Both the position numbers and the translations under genes were made by a program. Below are positions 14,643 through 23,044 of a DNA stretch of 24,008 bases, one piece after another. The number at the start of each line of letters is the position of its first letter. Positions within the stretch are counted from its first letter, which is position 1. The notes beneath the pieces were generated by a model that was not told where the DNA came from, did no database searches, and saw nothing but the letters and a program-made list of their open reading frames with translations. This stretch comes from CAYOHY01 sp964403885 (GTDB lineage Bacteria > Actinomycetota > Coriobacteriia > Anaerosomatales > PHET01): NCBI GenBank assembly GCA_964403885.1, contig CAYOHY010000030.1, positions 1-24,008 of the forward strand, read 5' to 3'.

Positions 14643-15539
14643 CTAGCGCTCACCCCCCTCAGCCACAGAGCCACCGAGGTAGCCCAGCAACGTCGCGAGG
14701 TGCTCCTTGAGCTGTGTGCGCGGGACGATCTCGTCGATCATGCCGTGCTCCAGCATCGACTCGGCGGTCTGGAAGCCGCGCGGGGGCCGCTTGCGGATCG
14801 TCTGCTCCACGAGCAGCGGACCGGCGAAGCCGATCATCGCGCCGGGCTCGGCGATCATGACGTCGGAGATCACCGCGAACGACGCGGTGACGCCACCGTA
14901 GGTGGGGTTGGTCAGCACGGAGACGTAGGCGTGGCCGGCGCGCGCGTGGCGCTCGGCCGCCGCAGAGGTCTTGGCCATCTGCATGAGTGACAGCATGCCC
15001 TCTTGCATGCGCGCACCACCCGAGGCGGTGACGAGCACGATGGGCACACCGGCGCGCGTGGCGAGCTCGAACGCGCGGGTGATCTTCTCCCCCACCACCG
15101 AGCCCATTGAGGCGCCGATGAACCGGAAGTCCATCACGCCCAGGACGCAGTCGATGCCGCCGATGGTCGCACGACCGGTGATGACCGCCTCGTTCAGGCC
15201 GCTCTTGGCGCGCGCACGCTCGATGGAGTCCCCGTAGCTCTTGGCCGCCGAGAACTGGAGCGGATCGCACGGCACGAGGTCGCCGTCGATCTCCACGAAG
15301 GAGCCTTCGTCGGCGAGCAGCTCGATGCGCTCGGGACCGGTGATGTCGAAGTGGTGCCCGCAGTGCCGGCACACGCGCAGGTTCTCGGCGAGCTCTCCTT
15401 CGTAGAGCGTGCGCTTGCAGCCATCGCACTTGATCCACACGCCGTCGGGAACGTCCCCGGTCGCAGGTGCGGGCGGCTCGGTGTCGAGCTGTGTGTAGCG
15501 GCGCTTGTCGCGCGCGGAGAACCAGTCTGAGATCGGCAT
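14643..15539 (-). CDS. accD: Acetyl-CoA carboxylase carboxyltransferase subunit beta
   Basis: 298 residues. The N-terminal zinc ribbon is intact (Cys38, Cys41, Cys57, Cys60), as in bacterial AccD. The carboxyltransferase domain carries TASGGARMQEG, NPTYGGVTASFA and GFAGPLLVEQTIR, which bind CoA and carboxybiotin. It is the first gene of the accD-accA-pfkA-aldolase-LOG run, all minus strand with gaps of 0 to 36 nt. An AAGGAG ribosome site lies upstream. The biotin carrier and carboxylase subunits are not in the window. The short upstream region holds the tail hairpin of the aldolase gene and no obvious -10/-35 pair. Confidence 0.96.
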   Translation of the reverse strand: MPISDWFSARDKRRYTQLDTEPPAPATGDVPDGVWIKCDGCKRTLYEGELAENLRVCRHCGHHFDITGPERIELLADEGSFVEIDGDLVPCDPLQFSAAKSYGDSIERARAKSGLNEAVITGRATIGGIDCVLGVMDFRFIGASMGSVVGEKITRAFELATRAGVPIVLVTASGGARMQEGMLSLMQMAKTSAAAERHARAGHAYVSVLTNPTYGGVTASFAVISDVMIAEPGAMIGFAGPLLVEQTIRKRPPRGFQTAESMLEHGMIDEIVPRTQLKEHLATLLGYLGGSVAEGGER

Positions 15540-15600
15540 GGGTGCCTCTTCGACGCTCCTTGTTGTACCGGTCGGTCTACTTTACCCGCTTAAGCGGCTC

Positions 15601-15633
15601 GCGGCACCGCCCGGATCGTCCGAACGGTGCCGC
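15601..15633 (-). terminator. Hairpin after the class I aldolase gene
   Basis: GCGGCACCG/CGGTGCCGC form a perfect 9-bp stem (15601-15609 with 15625-15633) around a 15-nt loop that can itself pair. It starts about 25 nt after the aldolase stop codon. A second small palindrome (CCGCTTAAGCGG) follows. There is no T run, so termination strength is uncertain. Confidence 0.6.
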
Positions 15634-15657
15634 GTAGTGATGCTTCAGTTCATGCGA

Positions 15658-16599
15658 CTAGGCGCAGGTGAAATCCTTCTCGCCCTTGAACACGGCGACG
15701 GCGTCCTCAACACTCCAGTCGCCCAGCGTGATGGCGCTGATGGCCTTGGTGAGGCGCACGGCCTCGTCGAGCGAGCGCTGGTGGATGTTGCGACCGGTGG
15801 CGTTACCCACGGCGCCGCCCACGTGGATCTGATCCCACAGCTGCTGCAAGAACACGTCGGCGTCCACGGTCGAGCCGCCGGCGCACACGAGGCCGCAGCG
15901 GCCGGAGGCCTTCGAAGACTCGACGAGCTTCTCGGCCGAGGTGGCGTTGTCGTCGCCCTTGGGCGGGTTGACCTTGACGAAGTCCGCGCCCAGGCACAGG
16001 GCGGTACCGGCGGCACCGGCGATCAGGTGCGCGCTCTTCTCGTCGGTCACGGCCTTGCCGCGCGGGTACATCCACAGCACGACGACGAGGCCCAGCTGGT
16101 GCGCGTCGGCGATGAGCTGACCGGCCTCGGCCATCATCTGCGACTCGTACTCAGAGCCCAGGTAGATGGTGTAGCCGATACCCACGACGTTGACGCCGTT
16201 GTTGACGAGGTCGGCGACGGTCTCGATGCCGTAGAGCTGCGGCGAGTAGGGATCGTCTTGCTTGGTGCCCACGAGGTGAGTCTTGGAGTTGATCTTCACC
16301 AGGTAGTTGATGTCGGGATAGTCGTTGGCGTAGGCGGCGATCAGGCCACGCTGACCGGCCAGCACGCCGCACACACCCTGGTCACCGATGCGGAACAGGT
16401 GCTCCGGCTCGGCGTCCTCGGCGTGGATGCCGTCGCCGAAGAAGTCGTCGTTGAGATGCTCGATCTTCTGGTCGCATGCGAACAGCATGAGGCGGCCGGT
16501 GTTGCGGGTCGCCTTCAGGTAGTTGTCGATGTAGATGTCGCGTGCATCAGCGGGAACGTCCGCCGGAACGCGTACCTGGTCGCGAGTGATGCTCGGCAT
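15658..16599 (-). CDS. Class I fructose-bisphosphate aldolase (DhnA/archaeal type)
   Basis: 313 residues from the second of two in-frame ATGs. The first ATG (16603-16605) is only one or two nt from the GAGGGG ribosome site, while the second has a normal 7-nt spacing. The TIM-barrel pattern matches the DhnA-type class I aldolases. Counting from the first ATG, these are ACDQKIEH (43-50), the LWMYPRGK segment with catalytic Tyr180, and the Schiff-base Lys211 in DFVKVNPPKG. CAGGS (241-245) and GRNIHQR (271-277) are phosphate-binding turns. It cleaves fructose 1,6-bisphosphate to triose phosphates. It is monocistronic, upstream of accD-accA-pfkA, so two successive glycolytic steps are encoded close together. 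Relatives include transketolase-like ADH-synthase and LsrF, so the aldolase call is likely but not certain. Confidence 0.82.
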   Translation of the reverse strand: MPSITRDQVRVPADVPADARDIYIDNYLKATRNTGRLMLFACDQKIEHLNDDFFGDGIHAEDAEPEHLFRIGDQGVCGVLAGQRGLIAAYANDYPDINYLVKINSKTHLVGTKQDDPYSPQLYGIETVADLVNNGVNVVGIGYTIYLGSEYESQMMAEAGQLIADAHQLGLVVVLWMYPRGKAVTDEKSAHLIAGAAGTALCLGADFVKVNPPKGDDNATSAEKLVESSKASGRCGLVCAGGSTVDADVFLQQLWDQIHVGGAVGNATGRNIHQRSLDEAVRLTKAISAITLGDWSVEDAVAVFKGEKDFTCA

Positions 16600-16742
16600 G
16601 TGCATACCCCTCTTTCTGTGTCGTCGTCAGTGACGGCGCGGCGTGAGCGCCCCTTCGCGCCCGCCGATTCAAGCCACGGACAGGTTACCCGAGGTCGCCC
16701 AAGGGCGCCACAAGTCCTTACCCACCTTCAAGCGCCACGACG

Positions 16743-17201
16743 CTACAGCTCACGCTCCATCGTGCGGTGCGGGATGCCGGTGAGCTCGCTCACGAACAGC
16801 TCGCTCGTGTAGCGGTATCCCAGCCGCTCGTAGAACGGAAACGCCGTGTCACGCGCGTGCAGCCATATCCGCGTGGCACCCTCGGCAGCGGCGTGCGACT
16901 CGAGCGCGTGCACGAGCGCTCGACCCACGCCAAGCCCCTGGGCGGACTCCACGACCGCCACCTGCCTGATCTGGCGCGCTGTATCGCCGGGCGCCGGCAT
17001 CAGCCGGGCGGTGCCAAGGATCTCATCGGCGGCGCCGAGGGCCACGGAGTGCACCGAGTCGGGCCGGGCGTCGTACCAGCCAGTCCCGCGCGCGACACCA
17101 AAGTCGCGGTAGAGCACGTCGTACAACACGTCGAGCACGTCTTCGAAGCGCGCCCACTCCCCGGACACGAACTCCAGGCGCGGCGTGCGCGAGACCGTCA
17201 C
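16743..17201 (-). CDS. GNAT-family N-acetyltransferase
   Basis: 152 residues with a GTG start that overlaps the stop of the upstream sensor gene by four bases (GTGA). The acetyl-CoA site is visible as IRQVAVVESAQGLGVGRALV (78-97), with the Q-x-x-G-x-G turn at 88-93. The C-terminal HARDTAFPFYERLGYRYTSELF is the usual GNAT end with the catalytic-region Tyr. It resembles ElaA-like and other small-molecule or protein acetyltransferases. Overlap with the dCache-HAMP protein implies co-translation and perhaps a shared function. Confidence 0.9.
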   Translation of the reverse strand: MTVSRTPRLEFVSGEWARFEDVLDVLYDVLYRDFGVARGTGWYDARPDSVHSVALGAADEILGTARLMPAPGDTARQIRQVAVVESAQGLGVGRALVHALESHAAAEGATRIWLHARDTAFPFYERLGYRYTSELFVSELTGIPHRTMEREL

Positions 17202-18400
17202 GACTTCGTGCCGCCCTCGTCTCGCGATCCGGCGAGCTGCTTGAGCGTGTTGGCCATGAGCCCGATGAACCCGCCCAAGAAGTCCTCGAACCGGCCGATC
17301 TCGTCGGCGCGTCCGCTTGCCTCGTACTCGACATCGAAGTCACCACCGGCGACACGCGTCGACATGTCCTCCATCTCGACGATGACCGCGTCGAGGCGGT
17401 CGAAGACGAGCGAGTTCATGAGCACGACCACGACCACCATCACGAGGGCCATCATCGCCAGAACCGCGCCGAGGATGCTCAGCTGCGCGTCGCGGATGCG
17501 CTCCATCTCCGCGGTGATGTCGCGGCTCACATAGACCACGCCGATGCCTTGGCCCGCGGCGTCTTTGATGGGGTAGACGCCATGAACCTCGGTGGAGTCA
17601 CCCTCCTTCACGGTGCCAAGCACCACACCCCCATCAGGCAGGGTGTCGGGCGCCTTGGTGACCGGCGTGTCGTCCAAGACGTCGTCGCTCGTCACAGCGG
17701 CGACCACGTAGTCCTTCTGGTCGCCCCAGTTGTCCGAGAGGCCCTTCTGCGCGCGGTAGTCCGCCCAGGCCTTCTCGTCCATCCGCTTCTTGTACAGAAG
17801 CAGGCCCACGTCGTCCCCGGTCTGGTTCTTGATGTCGCCCAAGAAGCGGTCGATCTCCTGCCCCAGCTCCATGTAGCCCAGCAGGGTGGATCCGTCCGAT
17901 GCGTAGTACGGTCGCACAGCCCTGAGCGCGACGGCGGTCTTGCCCAACTCGAGCCCGGCCGACGTCTTCTGTGTGTCGACCGCCTTCAGGTAGGTCTTGC
18001 GCTCGAGGTGGTCCCCGAACTCCGTGGGCTTGTGGACCCGAAGGAAGACGGTGCCCTCTTCTTGGGGTGTCTCGAAGTACCAGTGCGTGATCTCGTGATC
18101 GTCCTTGAGTGACGCGAACACCGGCGCCGCGACGGCGAGAAGCGCTTCTCTGTCGCGCGCCGCGAACGCCTCCTGGTACCGGGGATCCTGCCCCAGGGCG
18201 ACGAGCGCGGACGTGAGCTTCTCGGTGTCGTCACGCTGAAGCTGCTCGAAGGTCGCCTGCGCGCGTGCGACGGCCTCATGCGCCTCGTCTTGCACGCTGC
18301 GTTCGAAGGACTGACGCACGAACAGCCCAACAGCCACCCCGCCAACGATGAAGACCGCCGCGACGGCCAATACCATTCGAACGCGGATCGACAGTTGCAT
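17198..18400 (-). CDS. Membrane sensor with dCache_3-like domain and HAMP, no output domain
   Basis: 400 residues, ATG behind GGGAG. A short cytoplasmic N-terminus and membrane segment (about 8-28) lead into a large extracytoplasmic domain (about 30-300). It has the HWYFETPxxxGTVFLRVHKPTEFGD pattern (106-130) and GLELGKTAVALRAVRPYY (149-166), which fit the double Cache domain found in chemoreceptors and sensor kinases. A second membrane segment (about 307-332) is followed by a HAMP domain (about 331-382; DEIGRFEDFLGGF). The protein ends about 20 residues later. No methyl-accepting, kinase, GGDEF or guanylate cyclase domain follows, and the frame is closed by a stop that overlaps the GNAT start. 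It may be a truncated receptor, a decoy, or signal through protein contacts. Confidence 0.85.
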   Translation of the reverse strand: MQLSIRVRMVLAVAAVFIVGGVAVGLFVRQSFERSVQDEAHEAVARAQATFEQLQRDDTEKLTSALVALGQDPRYQEAFAARDREALLAVAAPVFASLKDDHEITHWYFETPQEEGTVFLRVHKPTEFGDHLERKTYLKAVDTQKTSAGLELGKTAVALRAVRPYYASDGSTLLGYMELGQEIDRFLGDIKNQTGDDVGLLLYKKRMDEKAWADYRAQKGLSDNWGDQKDYVVAAVTSDDVLDDTPVTKAPDTLPDGGVVLGTVKEGDSTEVHGVYPIKDAAGQGIGVVYVSRDITAEMERIRDAQLSILGAVLAMMALVMVVVVVLMNSLVFDRLDAVIVEMEDMSTRVAGGDFDVEYEASGRADEIGRFEDFLGGFIGLMANTLKQLAGSRDEGGTKS

Positions 18401-18485
18401 GATCTCCCTATCTGCGAGCGGGCCACGCGGACCAAGGCGAGCGCGACACGGTCAATCCTAGCGCATCACGACCACACCAAACGCG

Positions 18486-20093
18486 TCAGCCTCGGTAGCG
18501 ATTGGTGATGGGCATGCGGCGGTCCTTGCCAAAGGCCTTGGGCGTGATCTTGATGCCCGGGGCGCCCTGGCGGCGCTTGTACTCGGAGAGGTCGGTGAGC
18601 CTGATGACGCGGTCGACGATCGCGGGCGGGAACCCCATCGCGACGATCGCGTCTCGGCTGTCGTCACGCTCCACGTAGTGGGTCAGGATGGCGTCGAGCA
18701 CCGGGTACGGCGGCAACGAGTCGACGTCCTTTTGATCCGGGCGCAGCTCGGCCGACGGGGCCTTGTCGATGATCGCTCGGGGGATCACCTCGCCACCCGG
18801 CTGCTGATTGCGCCACTCGCACAGCTCGTAGACGCGCGTCTTGAACACGTCTTTGAGCGGCGCGAAGCCACCCACCATGTCGCCGTAGAGCGTCGAGTAG
18901 CCCACGGACAACTCGCTCTTGTTGCCCGTGGCCAGCGTGAGCCAGCCGAACTTGTTGGAGAGCGCCATGAGCAGCGTCCCGCGCACGCGCGCCTGCAGGT
19001 TCTCCTCGGTGACGTCGGGCTGGGTGCCCTCGAAGCTGGGCTCGAGCGTGGTGAGCAGCGCCTCGAATGCGGGCTCCACCGACAGTTCGCGCACCTCGAC
19101 ACCCAGTGCCGAGGCAAGCGCCACCGAGTCATCGATGCTGCCCGCCGACGAGTAGCGGCTGGGCATCATGACGCCATGGACGTGCTGCGGGCCCAACGCA
19201 TCGGCCGCGATGGCCGCCGTGAGCGCCGAGTCGATGCCGCCTGAGAGCCCCAGCACGACATCCGAGAAGCCGTTCTTGCGCACGTAGTCGCGCACGCCGG
19301 TGACGAGCGCGCCGTAGACCTCGGCGGGGCCCTCGAGTACTTCCGCCACATCCGACGACGCACCAAGCTTCGCGCCGGGGGTGAAGTCCGCGATCACGAG
19401 GTCCTCCTCGAACGCGGCGCCACGCGCGACGACCTCACCACCGGGCGAGATGATCACGCTGCGCCCGTCGAACACGAGCTCGTCCTGGCCGCCCACGAGG
19501 TTGCAGTACGCGAGCCACATGTTGTTCGCACGGGCACGCTCGATGAGCATCGCTTCGCGCTCGGCCCCCTTGCCGGCGTGAAACGGTGACGCCGAGATGT
19601 TGAGCAGCACCGAGGCACCCGAGGCGGCCGCCTCGGCGGCGGGACCCGGAACCCAGATGTCTTCGCAGACCGTGGGCGCGAACAGGGTGCCGCCAAGCTC
19701 GGTGAGGCCCACCGTCTCGCCTGCGGCGAAGTAGCGGCGCTCGTCGAACACGCCGTAGTTGGGCAGGTTGCGCTTGTGATAGACCTGCAGCACCCGATGG
19801 TTGCCACACAGCGCGACCGCGTTGTAGAGCCTGTCCCCCACCCGGTCGACGAAGCCCACCAAGACGAGGTGCGCACAGCCGGCGGCCACCTGCTCGAGGG
19901 CATCGAGGTTCTCCTCGATGAAGTGATCCTTGAGCAGCAGGTCCTCGGGCGGGTAGCCCGTGAGCACCAGCTCCGGCAGCAGCGTGATGCCCGCCCCTTG
20001 AGACTCGGCCGCATCGATCGCCTCGAGCGCCTTGCGCGCGTTACCCGCGATGTCGCCAACGGTGGCGCCGATCTGTGCCAGTGCGACCCGCAT
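18486..20093 (-). CDS. nadE: Glutamine-dependent NAD+ synthetase
   Basis: 535 residues, ATG behind GAGGAG. It makes NAD+ from nicotinic acid adenine dinucleotide, ATP and glutamine, the last step of NAD synthesis. The N-terminal nitrilase-fold glutaminase holds the triad Glu41 (LLPELVLTGYPPEDLL), Lys107 (YHKRNLPNYGVFDE) and Cys143 (TVCEDIW). The C-terminal synthetase holds the ATP loop LGLSGGIDSA (279-288), the ATGNKSE stretch and SYSTLYGDMVGGFAPLKD-like substrate segment (it reads VGYSTLYGDMVGGFAPLKD). The C-terminal KRRQGAPGIKI and FGKDRRMPITNRY complete the domain. Length and order match bacterial two-domain NadE. Confidence 0.97.
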   Translation of the reverse strand: MRVALAQIGATVGDIAGNARKALEAIDAAESQGAGITLLPELVLTGYPPEDLLLKDHFIEENLDALEQVAAGCAHLVLVGFVDRVGDRLYNAVALCGNHRVLQVYHKRNLPNYGVFDERRYFAAGETVGLTELGGTLFAPTVCEDIWVPGPAAEAAASGASVLLNISASPFHAGKGAEREAMLIERARANNMWLAYCNLVGGQDELVFDGRSVIISPGGEVVARGAAFEEDLVIADFTPGAKLGASSDVAEVLEGPAEVYGALVTGVRDYVRKNGFSDVVLGLSGGIDSALTAAIAADALGPQHVHGVMMPSRYSSAGSIDDSVALASALGVEVRELSVEPAFEALLTTLEPSFEGTQPDVTEENLQARVRGTLLMALSNKFGWLTLATGNKSELSVGYSTLYGDMVGGFAPLKDVFKTRVYELCEWRNQQPGGEVIPRAIIDKAPSAELRPDQKDVDSLPPYPVLDAILTHYVERDDSRDAIVAMGFPPAIVDRVIRLTDLSEYKRRQGAPGIKITPKAFGKDRRMPITNRYRG

Positions 20094-20350
20094 GCGGACT
20101 CCTCATCTGTGGTGGACGCGAAGGTCTGCCCCCGAGTCTACCCGATGGCCGCAAACGCCCTCCGCGACCCGTCGCAGACACCGCCTGCTACCTGCGACGT
20201 TGCCGAAAGTGGCATCGTGCTCGCTCTCCAGCCCCCTTGGTGCCCCGCATCCGCAGCAGCAATCGTCCATAGCGGGGGACGCCCTCAAGGCACCGACCGG
20301 CGCGTCCGGTACGGCCCTCGAGGGCAGTGAAGCCAACAGGAAGGCACAGT
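20094..20350 (+). other. Divergent intergenic region with small hairpins before the NlpC/P60 gene
   Basis: 257 nt between nadE and the hydrolase gene. Two perfect hairpins precede the hydrolase ribosome site: ACCGG-CGCGT-CCGGT (20296-20310) and the palindrome GCCCTCGAGGGC (20314-20325). A GCGGGGGAC stretch (20272-20280) recalls one conserved block of the c-di-AMP (ydaO) riboswitch, but the other conserved blocks were not found. No clear promoter was identified. Confidence 0.35.
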
Positions 20351-20968
20351 GTGAAGGTACGAATGAGCGTCCTCGTCCGCGTTGCCACCGGTGCAGCGCT
20401 CGTCGCCGCGATCGCCGCGACGTCACTTACGGCCCCGGCAGACGCCGGAGCCCTCACCCGCTCACAAGTCATGAAGCGCGCAAAGGTCTGGGTCGACCGC
20501 AAGGTCCCCTACAGCCAGAGCGGCAGGTACCAAGGGTATCGCCGTGACTGCTCAGGCTTCGTCTCGATGGCCTGGAAACTCAACTCGTCGTACACGACGC
20601 GATCGCTCTCATCCAAGGGCAAGCGCGTGGCGATCTCCTCCCTCAAGGTGGGAGACGCGGTCTTGATCCCGGGCCGTCACGTGAGCATCTTCGGCGGCTG
20701 GAAGAACAAGGCCAAGCGCCAGTACTGGGCCTACGAGGAGACCACGTGGGGCAGCCACGCCAAGAAGCGTGTGCGCTCGATCCCGAGCAACGCGCATGCG
20801 CTGCGCTACAAGGGAATCACGGTCGCCAAGGCCAAGCCGAAGCCCAAGCCCGCACCCGCGCCCACTGTCGTGACGTCACCGGCTGACGCGCTGCCCGGAC
20901 CCGAGGTGGCACCCGAGATGCGCACCTGGGTCGCCCCGCGCGCTGTGAGCGCGACCCTCATCCCTTAA
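20351..20968 (+). CDS. Secreted NlpC/P60-like cell-wall hydrolase
   Basis: 205 residues from a GTG that has AGGAAGG six nt upstream. A longer frame from an earlier ATG would cover that ribosome site, so the GTG is preferred. A signal peptide spans about 1-33 (hydrophobic core ATGAALVAAIAATSL, then ADAGA). The mature part starts with a helix (LTRSQVMKRAKVWVDRKVPYS). It then shows the NlpC/P60 nucleophile pattern RDCSGFVSMAW and the His segment KVGDAVLIPGRHVSIFGGW. A third conserved residue may lie in WAYEETTWG. Such enzymes cut peptide bonds in peptidoglycan stems. The C-terminus (about 160-205) is a KPKPKPAP linker and Pro/Ala-rich tail. It stands alone on the plus strand and converges on trpA. 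Confidence 0.82.
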   Translation: MKVRMSVLVRVATGAALVAAIAATSLTAPADAGALTRSQVMKRAKVWVDRKVPYSQSGRYQGYRRDCSGFVSMAWKLNSSYTTRSLSSKGKRVAISSLKVGDAVLIPGRHVSIFGGWKNKAKRQYWAYEETTWGSHAKKRVRSIPSNAHALRYKGITVAKAKPKPKPAPAPTVVTSPADALPGPEVAPEMRTWVAPRAVSATLIP

Positions 20969-21027
20969 GCGTCATCACCGGGCTCGGCCCTCGTGCACGA
21001 TGCCGACGGGGTACGCGCGGTCCGCAC

Positions 21028-21816
21028 CTAGCGAGACCCGTGCACCGCCTCGGCGAGCTCGCCGCAGAACCGCTGCAGGTCAGCGGCGTCACGCTGGCGA
21101 CGCACGAGGGCCGAGCCCACCACGACGCCATCGGCCACCATGGCCACTGCGGCGGCCTGCTCAGGAGTCGACACCCCGAAGCCCACCGCGACCGGAAGCG
21201 ACGTGCCGGCCTTGACGCGCTCGACGAGCTGCGCGAGCTCGGCCGGGAGCTCCGTGCGCTCACCGGTGACACCGGTGGTCGACACGCAGTACACGAACCC
21301 ACTCGAGAGCTCGCCCACCGTCGCCAGGCGCTCCGGCGTGGAGGTGGGCGCCGCGAGGAACACGGTGTCGATCCGTCCCTGTGATGCCGCCAGCCAGGGC
21401 TTGGCCATGTGCGGAGGCAGATCGGGCACGATCACGCCGCCCACGCCCGCTTCCGCCAGCCGCCGAGCGACCTCGGGAAGCCCCATGCGCATGAGCGGGT
21501 TGAGGTAGGTCATGAGCGCGACCGGCGGTGCGTCCTGCCCCGCCTCGGCGATGAACTGCGCGGCGAGCTCGATCGTCTCGGCAAGACCGAAGCCACCGGG
21601 GTTCGCGGCGCGGGCCTCATCGGCGGCGTCGCGGATGACCGGACCGTCGGCGAGCGGGTCGGCGTAGGGCACGCCGAGCTCGATGAGGTCGGCGCCGCCG
21701 TCGGCGAGCGCGTGCAGCGCGGCCAGCGACCCAGCTCGGTCGGGGTAGCCCGCCATCGCGTAGGCGACGAGCGCGGGCCTGCCCTGCTCGAACGCGCGAC
21801 CCAGACCGCTACTCAC
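21028..21816 (-). CDS. trpA: Tryptophan synthase alpha chain
   Basis: 262 residues with a GTG start that overlaps the trpB stop region by eight nt. It cleaves indole-3-glycerol phosphate to indole and glyceraldehyde 3-phosphate. The catalytic pair is Glu46 (DLIELGVPYADP) and Asp57 (LADGPVIRDA), equivalent to Glu49 and Asp60 of the Salmonella enzyme. The phosphate-binding AVGFGVSTPEQ and GSALV turns close the barrel. It is the last gene of the trp cluster. Confidence 0.96.
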   Translation of the reverse strand: MSSGLGRAFEQGRPALVAYAMAGYPDRAGSLAALHALADGGADLIELGVPYADPLADGPVIRDAADEARAANPGGFGLAETIELAAQFIAEAGQDAPPVALMTYLNPLMRMGLPEVARRLAEAGVGGVIVPDLPPHMAKPWLAASQGRIDTVFLAAPTSTPERLATVGELSSGFVYCVSTTGVTGERTELPAELAQLVERVKAGTSLPVAVGFGVSTPEQAAAVAMVADGVVVGSALVRRQRDAADLQRFCGELAEAVHGSR

Positions 21817-23044
21817 CGCCCAGCCCCGCCTCTCGCACGATGTCGATGTCCTTGTCGCCTCGACCGGAGACGGTCACCACCACGGTCGCGGCCGGGCCGA
21901 ACTCCTCGGCCAGGCGCGGCAGCATGGCGAGCGCGTGACTGCTCTCGATGGCGGGGATGATGCCCTCGGTGCGGGTGAGCAGCTCGAACGCCTCCAGCGC
22001 CTCGGCATCGGTGACCGGCTCGTAGCGCACGAACCCCTCGTCCTTGTAGTGCGCGTGCTCAGGGCCCACACCCGGGTAGTCGAGCCCCGCCGAGATCGAG
22101 TACGCCTCGAGCGGGTTGCCCGCGTCATCTTGCAGCAGGTAGCTGTAGAACCCGTGCATCACGCCCGGCGTGCCGAGCGTCATCGATGCGCCGGTCTGAT
22201 CGGTGTCAACGCCCTTGCCGGCCGCCTCGGCGCCCACGAGCACGGGCCCGCCAAAGGCGCCGCCGCTCAGCACGAACGGGTAGAACGTGCCGATGGCGTT
22301 GCTGCCGCCGCCTACGCACGCGACGACCGCGTCGACCTTGGCGATGCCGCGACCGTGGAGCTGGTCGATGATCTCGAGCCCGATCACGCTTTGGAAGTCA
22401 CGCACCATGAGCGGGTACGGGTGCGGGCCCACGGCGCTGCCCAGGACGTAGAAGGTGTCCTCGACGCGCTCGACCCAGTGCCGAAGCGCCGCCGTGACCG
22501 CATCGGCGAGCGTGCCTGAGCCCTCGTCGACGGGGATCACCTGAGCGCCCAGCAGCTTCATCTTGTAGACGTTGAGCGACTGGCGACGGATGTCCTCGAC
22601 GCCCATGAAGACCGCGCACTCCAGGCCGAACAGCGCCGCCGCAGTTGCGGTGGCCACTCCGTGCTGGCCCGCGCCCGTCTCGGCGATGACGCGCTTCTTG
22701 CCCATGCGCTTGGCGAGCAGGCACTGGCCGAGCGTGTTGTTGATCTTGTGAGCCCCGGTGTGACACAGGTCCTCGCGCTTGAGGAACACGGTGCCCAGTC
22801 CGGTGGCCTTGGCCAGATTGTGCGCAGCGTACAGCGGCGTGGGGCGGCCGATGTAGTTCACCCACAGGTCGCTCAGCTCGTCTTGGAAGACCGGGTCGTT
22901 GGACGCCTGCTCGAACGCACAGGTGAGCTCGAGCAACGCCGGCATGACCGTCTCAGGGACGAACTGGCCGCCGTAGGGCCCAAAGAAGCCTGACTCGTCG
23001 GGGCCGCTGTAGACGTCTTCGGCGCGGGGGAACATCTTGCTCAT
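21809..23044 (-). CDS. trpB: Tryptophan synthase beta chain (TrpB1 type)
   Basis: 411 residues. It condenses indole with serine using pyridoxal phosphate. The PLP lysine is Lys100 in HTGAHKINNTLGQ. ETGAGQHGVATA holds the catalytic Glu, and CVGGGSNAIG binds the cofactor phosphate. The N-terminal GFFGPYGGQFVPETVMPAL is the hallmark of the classical TrpB1 that pairs with TrpA. Its ATG overlaps the trpF stop by four bases. A different, TrpB2-type gene lies upstream in the same cluster. Confidence 0.97.
   Translation of the reverse strand: MSKMFPRAEDVYSGPDESGFFGPYGGQFVPETVMPALLELTCAFEQASNDPVFQDELSDLWVNYIGRPTPLYAAHNLAKATGLGTVFLKREDLCHTGAHKINNTLGQCLLAKRMGKKRVIAETGAGQHGVATATAAALFGLECAVFMGVEDIRRQSLNVYKMKLLGAQVIPVDEGSGTLADAVTAALRHWVERVEDTFYVLGSAVGPHPYPLMVRDFQSVIGLEIIDQLHGRGIAKVDAVVACVGGGSNAIGTFYPFVLSGGAFGGPVLVGAEAAGKGVDTDQTGASMTLGTPGVMHGFYSYLLQDDAGNPLEAYSISAGLDYPGVGPEHAHYKDEGFVRYEPVTDAEALEAFELLTRTEGIIPAIESSHALAMLPRLAEEFGPAATVVVTVSGRGDKDIDIVREAGLGGE

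Noticed and set aside
12900..14990. A 696-codon open frame on the plus strand
   Set aside because: It lies antisense to pfkA, accA and part of accD. High GC opens long shadow frames; the translation is low-complexity and rich in Arg, Ala, His and Gly with no recognised domain.
15567..15577. ACCGGTCGGTC as a TetR-type operator upstream of accD
   Set aside because: It is only a partial palindrome, with no clear promoter around it and no regulator gene nearby.
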